Shown piece by piece: positions 52,350 to 63,998 of a stretch of 64,000 nucleotides of DNA (positions are counted from its first letter, which is position 1; every line of letters begins with the position of its first letter). This DNA is from Deinococcus arboris. Lineage in GTDB: Bacteria; Deinococcota; Deinococci; Deinococcales; Deinococcaceae. Where the stretch lies: positions 251,113 to 315,112 of the forward strand of contig NZ_WQLB01000001.1 of the NCBI RefSeq assembly GCF_009755355.1. The letters are read 5' to 3'. A program made the translations under genes and the position numbers. The notes below the pieces were generated by a model, which saw nothing but the letters and a program-made list of their open reading frames with translations, was not told the DNA's origin and did not search any database.

Positions 52350-52660
52350 AGGCTCCTGAGCACCCGGTCAAAGGCCGAGTACCCTTCGCGGCGGCGCACG
52401 AGTTCGGCGCGGCCCGCGTCGGTCAGGACGTAGGTGCGCACCGGGGGCCCGCCCCGCGCCAGCGTGGTTTCACTGGTCTGCAAGAATCCCGCGCGCTCCA
52501 GGCGGTGCAGCGCTGGATAGAGGCTGCCCGCGTTCAGGGTAATGGCCCCATCGGTCAGCGCCTGCACCCGCTTGGCTAGGTCCAGGCCATACCCGCTTTC
52601 GCGTTCCAGCACGCTGAGCAAGATCAGGTCAAGGTTGCCCTTGAAAAGATTGATGTCCAT
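52343..52660 (-). CDS. PadR-family transcriptional regulator
   Basis: A 105-residue winged-helix repressor from ATG 52660. The PadR signature is clear: LDLILLSVLERESGYGLDLAKRV, then LNAGSLYPALHRLERAGFL and RTYVLTDAGRAEL in the wing. Members regulate their own operon and often membrane proteins downstream. An in-frame ATG 15 codons earlier exists, but its extra residues overlap the probable operator. It heads the unit padR, small membrane protein, lepB. Confidence 0.92.
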   Translation of the reverse strand: MDINLFKGNLDLILLSVLERESGYGLDLAKRVQALTDGAITLNAGSLYPALHRLERAGFLQTSETTLARGGPPVRTYVLTDAGRAELVRRREGYSAFDRVLRSLW

Positions 52661-52665
52661 ATAGG

Positions 52666-52685
52666 TATCAGATTCCGATATCAGA
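52666..52685 (-). promoter_or_regulatory. Probable PadR operator: 13-bp-spaced direct repeat
   Basis: TATCAGA occurs at 52666-52672 and 52679-52685, immediately before the PadR start, with TTCCGA between. Position and repeat suggest autoregulation. Confidence 0.5.
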
Positions 52686-52705
52686 GTCTGAGAGTGATGA
52701 GTCAT

Positions 52706-52733
52706 AAAAAGGCACCCAGACGACTCAGGTGCC
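52706..52733 (-). terminator. Terminator of the BON-LysM gene
   Basis: GGTGCC/GGCACC stem (52728-52733 with 52711-52716), followed by TTTTT on the minus strand; it ends just before the PadR operator. Confidence 0.8.
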
Positions 52734-52753
52734 CTCTTGATCGTGTCAGGCGC

Positions 52754-53572
52754 TTAGCCCGGAATGCGCAGCTTCTGGCCCGGCTGTATCAGGTCGGGGT
52801 TGCTGATGTTGTTGTAATGGGCAATCTTCTTGTACTGCATGGCGTCGCCGTAATACTTCTGAGCAATTTCCGAGAGGCTGTCGCCGGCTTTGACGGTGTA
52901 CACCGTGTCACCGCTGATCTCGTCCTTCTCCTTGGCCAGAGCCTTGGCACCCGCCGCCACACGCAGGCCACTGGTGTCCACACCTGCCACCCCGTCCACC
53001 TCGCGGGCCAGCTTCTCGGCCAGACGCTGCTCGTGGTCACTGTCCACCACGCCGCGCAGGATGATGGTCTTGCCGCTTTGCAGCACATCAATGGGGTCGT
53101 CGGCCAGTTCGCCGTTGCCACGCAGCGCCTTCAGGACAGCTTTGGCGATACGGCTGCGGTCTTCCAGTTCAGCCACTTCCGCCTCTGGCATGGGCTCCAG
53201 TTCCTGGGGCTGTGCGGCGGCGGGACGGGCGTTCAGGTTGCCGGTCGTGGGGGCCACCTGGGGCTTGAGTTCCGGCAGGGTGGTCTGGCCCGCATTGTCT
53301 GACGAGCTTGAAGGAGAGGCTGTGGCGCTGTTCTGCACCGGTGCAGAGCTGGCCTGCTCGAAGGTCACGCCACTCACGTCTACGCTCTTGACGCCGTTAA
53401 TCCCCTCCGCCACCACGCGAATCAGAGGCAGGTAGCGCTCGTTGGGCACCATCCCGCTCACCGTGACCGCGCCGCCGCGTTCCTGGACCTGAAGCCCCAG
53501 GTCTTTCAAGCGAGGCTGCTCGTTCAGCGCGTCCTTGACGCGGTCCGCCGTGCTCTTTCCAAAAGGCCACAT
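52754..53572 (-). CDS. BON-domain and LysM-domain protein (YgaU/LysM-BON type)
   Basis: A 272-residue protein. An N-terminal BON domain (ADRVKDALNEQPRLKDLGLQVQERGGAVTVSGMVPNERY) is followed by a Ser/Pro/Ala linker, a second BON domain (RIAKAVLKALRGNGELADDPIDVLQSGKTIILRGVVDSDHE) and a C-terminal LysM motif (YTVKAGDSLSEIAQKYYGDA). It lacks a signal peptide, starting MWPFGKST, like E. coli Kbp/YgaU, a potassium-binding cytosolic protein with one BON and one LysM. Two BON domains is unusual. The ATG at 53572 has a TACGCT -10 box six bases upstream. Confidence 0.9.
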   Translation of the reverse strand: MWPFGKSTADRVKDALNEQPRLKDLGLQVQERGGAVTVSGMVPNERYLPLIRVVAEGINGVKSVDVSGVTFEQASSAPVQNSATASPSSSSDNAGQTTLPELKPQVAPTTGNLNARPAAAQPQELEPMPEAEVAELEDRSRIAKAVLKALRGNGELADDPIDVLQSGKTIILRGVVDSDHEQRLAEKLAREVDGVAGVDTSGLRVAAGAKALAKEKDEISGDTVYTVKAGDSLSEIAQKYYGDAMQYKKIAHYNNISNPDLIQPGQKLRIPG

Positions 53573-53636
53573 GGGGGCAGCGTACACGCCCCCCTCTGGT
53601 CAGGGCCGCTGCCTTCAGCCTGGGTAAAGATGAGCT

Positions 53637-55019
53637 TCAGGGGGTCTGAAGGCCCGGCAGTGGGGGCAGGGCCGGCGACTCTATCCAGCGGCGCAGGACC
53701 GCCTCGGCCGGCTGACCCAGCTGCGCGCGCACCAACCTCAGCAGGTCCGCCGTGCGGGTGGGTTGCCCCGCCTGCTGGCGGACGTAGATGTGCAGGAAGC
53801 TCTTAAAGGCCGCGTCACCCACGGTCACTCGCACCGCATGGAGGGCCAGGGCGCCACGTGCGTAGGCGCTGCCGTCAAAGAGGTCGTCCGCCGCACGGGC
53901 CACCAGGGGCCGGGTGCCGCGCGCCTGCAAACGGGCGTACCAGCCCTGCACCATCGCCTGGCCGTCCTCGCCCTGGCTCTGCGCCCACACCAGTTCGGCG
54001 TAGGTGGCAAAGCCCTCGTTCAGCCAGGTGTCGGCCCAGTCGCCCAGCACCACGCTGTTGCCGAACCACTGGTGCGCCGCCTCATGCACAATGACGCGCA
54101 CCGAGCTGGAGGTGACGGGCATGGTGGACAGCGTGGCGGTTTCCAGGGCGGGCAGGGGTGGAGTGACCACCACCGAACCATAGGTTTCGAAGGGATACGG
54201 CCCAAACCACTCGCCCAGCACACGCAGAATCTCGCCGGTACGGGCGTAAGGCGCGCGCACCGCAGGCGGGATGCCCGGTGGGAAATAGTCGCGTAGCGCC
54301 ACCTGTTTTCCTCCCGAGACCACCGCTGACTGGTCCACCCGCTCCAGCGACCCCAGGTGTAGGGCCAGGGCATATGGGGGAATGGGCTGGCGCTGCTCAA
54401 AGGTAAAGGTGCGGCCGCCCACCACCGGCTGCACACCGGTCTGCACCCCACTGGCAGCGGCCGTGACGCCTGGGGGCACCGTAACCCGCAGGGTGAAGGT
54501 GGCCGGGTCGGCTGGGTGGTCGTTGACTGGCAGGAACGCGCGGGTGCCGTCCGGCTCGCTGTAGGCAAAGTTGACGCCGCCCCCAGGCCCCGGCACCGCC
54601 TGCCAGCCCAGCGCGCCCGGCAGCGATGGGTCAGGCACCTCACCCGTCACGCCGTCAAACCGCACGGTCACGCGGGCGGTTTGCCCCGCCGCCAGGGGAC
54701 GGCGCACCAGCAACTTTTCAGGGGTGCGCTCGTGCGGCACGGCTCCGCCGTCCCAGGTCACGCCCGTCACGGCCGCGCCCAGATAGTCCAGGCTCAGCAG
54801 CGGCAGGGCCTTCACGGCGCGCACCGTCAGGGTCACCTCGCCCTGAAGCGTGCGCGTGCCGGGACGGGCCACGCGGAGCGTCACGTCATAGTGCGTGACA
54901 TCCAGGCCGGCCTGTCCCAGCTGGGGATAGACAGAATCGCCCCAGGCCGGCGCCGGGAGCGGCTGCCCCAGCGCCGCGCCCAGCAGCGTGAGGGTCAGGG
55001 CCAGCGCTGCCCGCCGCAC
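53637..55019 (-). CDS. Secreted M1-family metallopeptidase
   Basis: A 460-residue zinc peptidase with signal peptide (RRAALALTLTLLGAALGQ). An N-terminal beta domain (about 25-200) precedes the catalytic domain with VIVHEAAHQWFGN (HExxH zinc ligands and Glu base) and WLNEGFATYAE (third ligand). The GAMEN exopeptidase loop is not visible in its usual form; the region before the active site reads PALETATLSTM, so substrate binding may differ. It is shorter than full aminopeptidase N, lacking most of the C-terminal helical domain. The GTG at 55019 lies four bases after the Nudix gene stop, so they form one unit. Confidence 0.9.
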   Translation of the reverse strand: MRRAALALTLTLLGAALGQPLPAPAWGDSVYPQLGQAGLDVTHYDVTLRVARPGTRTLQGEVTLTVRAVKALPLLSLDYLGAAVTGVTWDGGAVPHERTPEKLLVRRPLAAGQTARVTVRFDGVTGEVPDPSLPGALGWQAVPGPGGGVNFAYSEPDGTRAFLPVNDHPADPATFTLRVTVPPGVTAAASGVQTGVQPVVGGRTFTFEQRQPIPPYALALHLGSLERVDQSAVVSGGKQVALRDYFPPGIPPAVRAPYARTGEILRVLGEWFGPYPFETYGSVVVTPPLPALETATLSTMPVTSSSVRVIVHEAAHQWFGNSVVLGDWADTWLNEGFATYAELVWAQSQGEDGQAMVQGWYARLQARGTRPLVARAADDLFDGSAYARGALALHAVRVTVGDAAFKSFLHIYVRQQAGQPTRTADLLRLVRAQLGQPAEAVLRRWIESPALPPLPGLQTP

Positions 55020-55023
55020 CGCC

Positions 55024-55500
<477 letters not shown>

Positions 55501-55689
55501 CAGAGCGGCAGTCTAGAGCATTTGACTGAAATCACAGGGCCACGCGGGGAGACCTGGGCTTTGAAGACTATGCAGACGGCGCCGTTCCCTTTGCCAGACC
55601 GGCTAACTCTGTCCATCTCAAGGGTTGAAGCCGCCTGCTCGTTCAACTTGTGCAGAGGCCAGCGGCAACTGGCCCAGGTCACCTCTGCT

Positions 55690-56091
55690 TCAGCTGACAG
55701 CGCCTTGCAGCAGCGCCAGCAGGTCGTCGGGCAGGCGGGCTGGGCGGTAGGTGTGGTCCGTGGCAATGTGGCGCGTTTCGCCCGTGGCCAGCACCTCCTC
55801 TGCCCGGCGCACCTCATAGGTAAAGGTCAGGGTACGGGAGCGCACGCTGCTCAGGCGGGCATGAATGTGCAGTTCGTCGTCGTAGCGGGCGGCGCGGCGG
55901 TACTCCACGTTCAGGCCTGAGAGCATCAGGTAGTAGCCGCGCGCCTCCACCTCGCGGTACGGCAGCCCCAGCGCGTGCATGGCGTCGGTGCGCGCCACCT
56001 CGAACCACACTGGATAGCCGGCGTGGTGGGCGACCCCCATCGCGTCGGTCTCGGCGTAGCGCACGCGCAGCACCGAGACAAAGGCGCTCAC
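55690..56091 (-). CDS. Acyl-CoA thioesterase, 4HBT/YbgC type
   Basis: A 133-residue hotdog-fold thioesterase. The active-site motif VRYAETDAMGVAHHAGYPVWFEVARTD is that of the 4-hydroxybenzoyl-CoA thioesterase family, with the catalytic Asp in ETDAMG. The remaining strands (YLMLSGLNVEYRRAARYDDEL, TLTFTYEVRR) fit. It probably hydrolyses short acyl-CoAs. It overlaps rbfA by four bases (ATGA). The gap 55501-55689 holds no gene. Confidence 0.92.
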   Translation of the reverse strand: MSAFVSVLRVRYAETDAMGVAHHAGYPVWFEVARTDAMHALGLPYREVEARGYYLMLSGLNVEYRRAARYDDELHIHARLSSVRSRTLTFTYEVRRAEEVLATGETRHIATDHTYRPARLPDDLLALLQGAVS

Positions 56092-56372
56092 CAGCGCTCT
56101 CCAGCCGCGTAGAACTCCAGGGTGGGCGTGCGCCGCAGCCGCACCTGATCGGCCACTTGGCGCTGAAGGTGCCCGCGTGCGCCGCGCAGGGCTTCCAGCA
56201 GGTCTTCCATCTCGCCGGACATAGAGCTGACGTACACCCGCGCCAGGCTGTAGTCGGGGGTCAGCGCCACCCGCTCGACCGTCACGATCATGGGCACACG
56301 GGGGTCTTGCAGTCCGGCAATAGCGTCACTCAGCACGCGCAGCAGTTGTGCCTGCAGCTGCTCGGTCCTCAT
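56088..56372 (-). CDS. rbfA: Ribosome-binding factor A
   Basis: A 94-residue KH-like protein needed for 30S subunit maturation and cold growth. It shows the family pattern: RTEQLQAQLLRVLSDAIAGLQDPRVPMIVTVERVALTPDYSLARVYVS and the C-terminal LRRTPTLEFYA. It is a little shorter than E. coli RbfA. ATG 56372 has GGTGG upstream; a GTG three codons earlier is possible. It is coupled to the thioesterase gene. Confidence 0.93.
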   Translation of the reverse strand: MRTEQLQAQLLRVLSDAIAGLQDPRVPMIVTVERVALTPDYSLARVYVSSMSGEMEDLLEALRGARGHLQRQVADQVRLRRTPTLEFYAAGERW

Positions 56373-56464
56373 GGTCGCCACCAGGAAAAGAAAAGGGAGA
56401 AGCGCGGCATCCCCGCATGGTACGGCATGACGGGCGACTGGGCGCCCTGCTCTAGCCTGATGAC

Positions 56465-57103
56465 ATGAAGACCCTGGACCTGAACACCTGGCCGCGCCGG
56501 CCCCACTTTGACTTTTTCCGGGGCTACACCCAGCCGCATTTCAGCGTCACGGCCCCGGTGGACATCACGGCTTTCCGGACCCAGGTGCAGGGGCGGCAGG
56601 TGGCCTTTACGCCAGCTGTGACCTACGTGCTGAGCCGCGCGGCCAACGAACTCACACCCTTTCGCTGGCGGATTCGGGGGGACGAGGTGGTGGAACATGA
56701 GAGCGTTCATCCCTCGGTGACCGACGCCGGGGCCGAGAGCGAGCTGTTTCACTTTTGCCTGCTGCCGTACCAGCCCGATGCGCGGGGATTTTTGCAGGGA
56801 GCCGCCGCTGCCCTGGCCGCCAGCCGCGCGCAACCCGGTCTGGACGAAGACCCCGTGCAAGACGACGTGCTGTATCTTTCCAGCTTGCCCTGGGTCGCCT
56901 TTACGGCCATTACCCACGCCATGCCACTGGCCCCGGCCGACTCTATTCCGCGCCTGAGCACCGGCCGGTTTACCGAGGTGGGCGGGCGCTGGCAGATGCC
57001 GCTGTCGGTGCAGGTCCACCACGCGCTAATGGACGGGCGCCACGTGGGCGCCTACTTTGAGGCGGTGCAGACGCTTCTGGACGACCCGGCGAGCCTGACC
57101 TGA
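56465..57103 (+). CDS. Chloramphenicol acetyltransferase-like protein
   Basis: A 212-residue CAT-fold protein. The catalytic motif HHALMDG (HHxxxDG) is at about residues 184-190 with the general-base His. The N-terminal WPRRPHFDFFRGYTQPHFSVT, the central FTPAVTYVLSRAANELTPFRWRIRG and LPWVAFTAITHAM match CAT family A. It would transfer acetyl from acetyl-CoA to an acceptor hydroxyl; whether that is chloramphenicol is uncertain. TAGCCT six bases before the ATG suggests a leaderless message. The surrounding region is core genome, so this is likely an intrinsic gene. Confidence 0.9.
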   Translation: MKTLDLNTWPRRPHFDFFRGYTQPHFSVTAPVDITAFRTQVQGRQVAFTPAVTYVLSRAANELTPFRWRIRGDEVVEHESVHPSVTDAGAESELFHFCLLPYQPDARGFLQGAAAALAASRAQPGLDEDPVQDDVLYLSSLPWVAFTAITHAMPLAPADSIPRLSTGRFTEVGGRWQMPLSVQVHHALMDGRHVGAYFEAVQTLLDDPASLT

Positions 57104-57307
57104 GATTTCTCGGGCGCCGGAGCGCGCTCACGGTCACAAAACGCCGTCTGCTTTTTACTCTCTCGCACACTCGGTTGAGACGAGGCCGACGCAACAGGAG
57201 CTGGACTGCCAGGGCTGCCCAGCACGCATGGGCTGTTGTCAGTCTCCGATAGAGGGGATGGCCAGGCTGTTTTTAGCGAAGAGCCGATTGGCCACCTCTA
57301 GACCTGA

Positions 57308-57440
57308 TATGGATTCCACTTCATTGCAGCACAGCCGGGAAGGCGCCGTCTGTGTCTCCATATCGTGAAATCCGCATCTGTTGCTTCTCGCTTCGCTCGG
57401 ATTTCATCGAGCATTCTGCTCGATTCAATCGGAGTCCGTA
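57308..57440 (+). mobile_element. Miniature inverted-repeat element, copy C
   Basis: 133 bp, ends TATGGATTCCA and CGGAGTCCGTA, flanked by TGA on both sides (57305-57307 and 57441-57443). It lacks the CTGCTGCGCAGCTTTCC-type block present in copies A, B and E but has the CATTCTGCTCGATTCAAT block. It lies between two convergent genes; the rest of 57104-57591 shows nothing else. Confidence 0.9.
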
Positions 57441-57591
57441 TGACCGCTTCACTGCCGTCCCAGTTACTGCCGCTGTCTCTTGGCGTGCCTCACTTCGTTC
57501 GCCTAAGAAGCAGTTGAGGATCATCTTCCTTGGCCGTTCTAGATTCTGCTGCCAGAACTACCGGCGGTCTCGGTTGACCCTCCCCCCTTCT

Positions 57592-58875
57592 CTATTTCAC
57601 GTACCGCCGCCCCGCATACTCTGTAAAGACCCCAATGCCATAACTGACCTTACGCACGCTGTCCAGCACGGCGCGGCCATTCCAGGCGATGCCCGCGCTG
57701 CTGCCACCGTCCAGGAGCAGGGCGTCGCGCACGCCCAGGCGGGTCATCACCTTGCCCATCTCGGTGGTGGTGAGGCGGGCATGGGTGCTGACAAACACGA
57801 GGTCGCGGTTGCCGATCAGGCCCACAGCGCTGCGGGCGGCGCGGCCAAACAGCGCCGGATCGCGGAACACGGTGCTGTAGCGCGTGACGACCTGGCCGCC
57901 GCTCAGGATGCGTGGCCCCGTCGCCACCACGGTTTCCAGCCCGGCCCATGAGGTATCTAGTGGGCGTCCCAGGGCCGCCACCGCACTGACCCGGAAGGCC
58001 GCGCGGTTGTCAGGCGTGATGGTCAGCGCCTGCGGAATGCGGCCCCAGGTCAGCAGCCGCCCCTGGGTCACGATGTCACCTGCCGGGGCATACGACTGCG
58101 GGTGAAAATACGACCCATTCACCAGCACCCGCGCCCCGCTGCGCCGAGCCAGGTCGCCCACCCGCGCGCCCGTGCTGAAGGTCAGGCGGCGGGACGGCAG
58201 CACTGGGGCCACCAGCACGTCGCGCCAGCGCAGGTCCACATTGGCAATCTGCACGGGCACATTCAGGGGCTTCAGCCGTTTGAAGGTCACTGGCTGGCGC
58301 TGCGGCCGGGGCGGAATGGGCACCGGCACCCGCATGGGCACCAGCAGCTTCTTGCCCGGCACGACGGCGCGGTAGGTGCTCAGGCCGTTCAGACGCCGCA
58401 GCCCGTCCAGGCTCAGGCGGTAGCGGGCCGCCAGCACCTGCGGCGTGTCTTTGACGCCCACCCAGACGTAGCTATACACCGTGCGGACCTCAGTGGTGGG
58501 GCGCAGCGCTGGGCGGGCGGCGGGCGGCACAGACAGGCGCTGGCCCCGTTGCAGGGCGTCGCCGCGCAGCCCGTTGGCGGCCTTGAGCGCCGCAACCGAC
58601 ACCCCGGCCCGCGCCGCAATCCGGCGGAGGGTATCGCCGGCCCGGACGGTGTAATTGGGGGCAGATGAGGTCACCGCTCGCACGCGCAGCACCTGACCGG
58701 CGCGGATGGTCGTGCCAGTCAGGCCATTGAGTTGCTGAAGCTGAGCCACACCCAGACCCGCACGGGTGGCGATCTTATACAGGGTGTCACCTGATTTGAC
58801 GGTCACAGTGGGCGGCGTGAGGGCCAGGCCGGAACCCAGACTCACCAGAAGAAGAAGAGAAAGCAGTCGCCGCAT
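57592..58875 (-). CDS. LysM and phosphodiester glycosidase (NAGPA-like) secreted protein
   Basis: A 427-residue exported protein. After a signal peptide (RRLLSLLLLVSLGSGLALT) there are two clear LysM modules (VKSGDTLYKIATRAGLG, VRAGDTLRRIAARAGVS) and a third, divergent one (YSYVWVGVKDTPQVLAARYRLS). The C-terminal domain (about 220-427) is a phosphodiester glycosidase/NAGPA domain: VLVNGSYFHPQSYAPAGDIVTQGRLL, GLIGNRDLVFVSTHARLTTTEMG and ALLLDGGSSAGIAWNG with its DGGSS loop. It probably binds peptidoglycan and trims an envelope glycan. The ATG at 58875 has GAGGTG upstream. Confidence 0.92.
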   Translation of the reverse strand: MRRLLSLLLLVSLGSGLALTPPTVTVKSGDTLYKIATRAGLGVAQLQQLNGLTGTTIRAGQVLRVRAVTSSAPNYTVRAGDTLRRIAARAGVSVAALKAANGLRGDALQRGQRLSVPPAARPALRPTTEVRTVYSYVWVGVKDTPQVLAARYRLSLDGLRRLNGLSTYRAVVPGKKLLVPMRVPVPIPPRPQRQPVTFKRLKPLNVPVQIANVDLRWRDVLVAPVLPSRRLTFSTGARVGDLARRSGARVLVNGSYFHPQSYAPAGDIVTQGRLLTWGRIPQALTITPDNRAAFRVSAVAALGRPLDTSWAGLETVVATGPRILSGGQVVTRYSTVFRDPALFGRAARSAVGLIGNRDLVFVSTHARLTTTEMGKVMTRLGVRDALLLDGGSSAGIAWNGRAVLDSVRKVSYGIGVFTEYAGRRYVK

Positions 58876-58937
58876 GGGGTCACACCTCATCACAGTTGTG
58901 CCACGCGGGTGTGAAGTGAAGCTGACGCGCCGTTGAG

Positions 58938-59043
58938 CACAGATGCCGCTTCATGACGGCACAGCCGGAAAAGCACCGTCTGCTCTCCTTCTTACTCTGT
59001 TGCGCAGCTCTGCGAGTCCGCCCGGATTTCATCGGCGTCCGTT
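58938..59043 (+). mobile_element. Miniature inverted-repeat element, copy D (shortened)
   Basis: 106 bp, ends CACAGATGCCG and CGGCGTCCGTT, flanked by GAG on both sides (58935-58937 and 59044-59046). It lacks the CGCATCTGTTCCTGCTCGC block and is the most diverged copy. It lies upstream of the LysM-glycosidase gene. Confidence 0.8.
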
Positions 59044-59104
59044 GAGGCGGGCCGCAGCGTCGTCCTGGCAGTGCCGGGGCCGATGGAGCGATTGGCTTCT
59101 CGGT

Positions 59105-59587
59105 TCAGGTGCCGGGGGTGCTGCCCGGAAAGACCGCCACACGCCCCACCATGTAGGCGCAGCCGTACAGAAACAGCGTCGCCACGGGCAGCAGCCTCAG
59201 GCCGATGCGGTGCTCGACCATTCGCCCCTTGACCAGCACCTCGATGACGTACAGGGTCAGCAGGCAAAAGCCCGTGTACATCCAGTGTTCCCAGTCGCGG
59301 CTGGGGTCGGCGGCGTAGCCGTACTTGGTGGCGCCGCCGCCCATATCGGTGGCACTGGGCACTTTCAGGCCGCCCAGCGCCAGCAGGATGCCCGTCACGC
59401 CCGGCAGGAGCAGCCCGGCCCAGGTCAGGCGCAGCCACACCAGAAAGGGCGTGCCGACCTGCAGTTTCAGCGCCGGGCCCAGGCTCCAGACAAACAGCAC
59501 CAGGGTCAGCAGGGCCAATGGGGTGGGAAACAGCGGGATAGGAAACCCGACAATCTGATACCCGTGAAGCTGGCGCAGGAACTCCAT
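59105..59587 (-). CDS. Integral membrane protein, unknown function
   Basis: A 160-residue protein with four predicted helices ([81 protein letters not shown]). A polar loop [22 protein letters not shown] lies between helices 2 and 3. I do not recognise the family. The ATG has TACGCT seven bases upstream, so it is likely transcribed on its own as a leaderless message, though it follows the VWA gene by only 33 bases. Confidence 0.72.
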   Translation of the reverse strand: MEFLRQLHGYQIVGFPIPLFPTPLALLTLVLFVWSLGPALKLQVGTPFLVWLRLTWAGLLLPGVTGILLALGGLKVPSATDMGGGATKYGYAADPSRDWEHWMYTGFCLLTLYVIEVLVKGRMVEHRIGLRLLPVATLFLYGCAYMVGRVAVFPGSTPGT

Positions 59588-59620
59588 GGCTGCCAGCGTA
59601 GCAGGGGACGCGCCGGGCCC

Positions 59621-61552
59621 TTAACCGGCCAGAAAGTCCACGACCGCGTGGGCCGGCAGCGCCGCTCCGCCGAGCAGGGGCTGGGCCTCGCCCGCAGCCC
59701 GCACCTGAAGGTGGGCCGGGACGCGCAGCAGCAGCAGTTCACGCCCACTGAGGCTGACCGTCAGGTCTTCCAGGGCGGGCGCCCGCAGCACGCGGCCCAG
59801 GTCGGTAACCGGCGCGTGGAGCGTCAGGGCGTGTTCGCCGTAAGGGCCGCGCACCCGCAAGGTGGGCCCAGCGGTGTGCAGCGCCAGTGGCAGCCCCAGA
59901 CCGGTCAGTTCACCCAGGGTGGGATGAGGCGCGCGTGCTGGGCGGGCCACCGCCACCCCCAGCAGCGTCCCTGGCCGAATCACGTCGCCCGGCTGCACCA
60001 GCCGCGCCCCCTGACTGACTTCCAGGTCTGGCGGCACGCGCAAAATCCGCAGGCCGGCGCGGTGCTGCTCAGCGCGCAGGCCGCTGAGGTGCGGCACACT
60101 GGACAGTTGCCCCAGATCAAAGGGGCCGCCCAGAGGCGTGGGCACCCCCGTCACGTCCCCGCTCGCCGACACCAGCGAGAGCGTGCGGTCCTCGCGGTAG
60201 GTAAGGCCCTCGACGGCGGGCGGCGCACTGGGGCGTAGGCGAGCGCGCGGCGCGGCGGGGCGGCGCAGACTGAGGGCCGCCAGAACCAGGAGCGCGGCCA
60301 CCAGCGCCGCCACCAGCAGCGACACCGCCGAGAGCGCCGGAATCGCGCGGGCTGGTGTGGCCGGCGGCGAGGACCCGGCCGGCTCTGGCAGCACCCGGCC
60401 CCCCGCCGCCCCCACCAGTTCAGGCAGCGCCAGAGGGGGCGACCCCGGAAAGGTCAGGGTGGGAACGAACGTCTGGCCTGGCTGGGGCCTGAGGCCGGTC
60501 AGACGCACCGCAAATTCCCGCGCGCCGGGCCGCGCCTCCAGGCTGCCGCGTACGCCTTCTCCCAGGGCACCTAGCGTGGCCGCCGCCGGATTCAGGCCCG
60601 GCGCCGCGCGGTACCGCAGCACCAGGTCGTCGCCTGCCCGCAGTTGCCGCGCCGCACCGGGGTTCAGCCAGCGCAGGGCCCCGGCCGGCAATTCAGCGCG
60701 CACAAGCACCCGCCGGGGCCGGGCGGCCAACCAGCCGGCGCCAGCGGCGGGCGGCGCACACAGCAGTGCCGCTCGGCCTGGGCGCAGGTCGGTCAGGGTC
60801 AGGGCGCCAGCGCCACTGCGCAGCCCCGCGCCCGCCACCGTCAGCGGTGTGCCCGCCGGAAAAGGGCTAGGCAGGGTGCCGTCACTGCCGGCCACCCTTA
60901 GCCCGCCTTCCAGGCCCGCAGCGGTCAGGGCCGGCACCTCACCCACCGGCACAGTCAGGCCGCTGGCATAGGCACTGGCGCGCACAGCCGCCTGGGCTTC
61001 GGGGGGAATATCGGTGCCCAGCGCAATGTAGGTCAGGCGGTCCAGGGCGCCGCGCCCCTGAAACGCTGCCAGCGCGGCCTGGGGACTGACCGCCTGACCT
61101 GCCGCTCGGGTGTCGTTGTCGCGGCCATCGGTGAGCACGAACACCTGCGTGACCGCGCCGCCTGCTGCCGACAGGGGCGCCAGGGCGTCACGCAGGCTGC
61201 GGTAGAGATAGGTGTTCTCACCGTCGGCCTTCAGGCCACCCAGCGCCGCGTTCCACGCCGGGGTGCCCGCAGGGCGCGTGAAGGTGCGGCGCGAGCGCAG
61301 GCCCGAATCGAAGGTCAGCAGTTCCACCTGGTCCGGCTGCTGCGCGCGCACGTACGCCCCGATACTCGCCTTGACCCGCTCGAAGATGTCGGCCCGCCCG
61401 TCTCCGATACCGCGCATGCTGCCGCTGGTGTCCAGCACAAAGACAGCCCGCGTCCGGGTGGGCAGCGGCGCAGGAGGCAGCGCGCACGCCACCTCCTGCG
61501 CGCTGGCGGCGCTGGCCAGCAATGAGGCAGACAGCAGGGCTATGCGGAGCAT
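59621..61552 (-). CDS. Secreted VWA-domain protein with C-terminal membrane anchor
   Basis: A 643-residue protein with a signal peptide ([18 protein letters not shown]). The von Willebrand A domain (about 35-220) has the MIDAS metal site [11 protein letters not shown] and the supporting LTDGRDND. A beta-rich middle part (about 230-400) is followed by one membrane helix ([24 protein letters not shown]) and a cytosolic C-terminal region of about 200 residues containing strand repeats. VWA domains bind proteins through a metal ion; the partner is unknown. The 57 bases above ATG 61552 are not needed; a TACAAT -10 box lies nine bases upstream. Confidence 0.85.
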   Translation of the reverse strand: MLRIALLSASLLASAASAQEVACALPPAPLPTRTRAVFVLDTSGSMRGIGDGRADIFERVKASIGAYVRAQQPDQVELLTFDSGLRSRRTFTRPAGTPAWNAALGGLKADGENTYLYRSLRDALAPLSAAGGAVTQVFVLTDGRDNDTRAAGQAVSPQAALAAFQGRGALDRLTYIALGTDIPPEAQAAVRASAYASGLTVPVGEVPALTAAGLEGGLRVAGSDGTLPSPFPAGTPLTVAGAGLRSGAGALTLTDLRPGRAALLCAPPAAGAGWLAARPRRVLVRAELPAGALRWLNPGAARQLRAGDDLVLRYRAAPGLNPAAATLGALGEGVRGSLEARPGAREFAVRLTGLRPQPGQTFVPTLTFPGSPPLALPELVGAAGGRVLPEPAGSSPPATPARAIPALSAVSLLVAALVAALLVLAALSLRRPAAPRARLRPSAPPAVEGLTYREDRTLSLVSASGDVTGVPTPLGGPFDLGQLSSVPHLSGLRAEQHRAGLRILRVPPDLEVSQGARLVQPGDVIRPGTLLGVAVARPARAPHPTLGELTGLGLPLALHTAGPTLRVRGPYGEHALTLHAPVTDLGRVLRAPALEDLTVSLSGRELLLLRVPAHLQVRAAGEAQPLLGGAALPAHAVVDFLAG

Positions 61553-61568
61553 TCGCCGTGCATTGTAA

Positions 61569-63866
<2,298 letters not shown>

Positions 63867-63998
63867 TACGGATTCCGCTTAATTGCAGCGCAGCCGGTGC
63901 CTTTCCGTCTGCGCTTCCATCTCGCGCAATCCGCATCTGTTCCTGCTCGCTCTGCTGCGCAACTTCCCAAGTCCGCTCGGATTTCATCGGAATCCGTA
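63867..63998 (+). mobile_element. Miniature inverted-repeat element, copy E
   Basis: 132 bp, ends TACGGATTCCG and CGGAATCCGTA, a perfect 11-bp inverted repeat. It starts directly after the TAA stop of gyrB; the two bases after its right end are TA, where the window stops, consistent with a TAA duplication. It lacks the CATTCTGCTC block. Confidence 0.88.

Noticed and set aside
56465..57103. Acquired chloramphenicol resistance gene
   Set aside because: Composition and promoter style match the core genome and no intact mobile gene is adjacent, so it is more likely an intrinsic CAT-fold enzyme.
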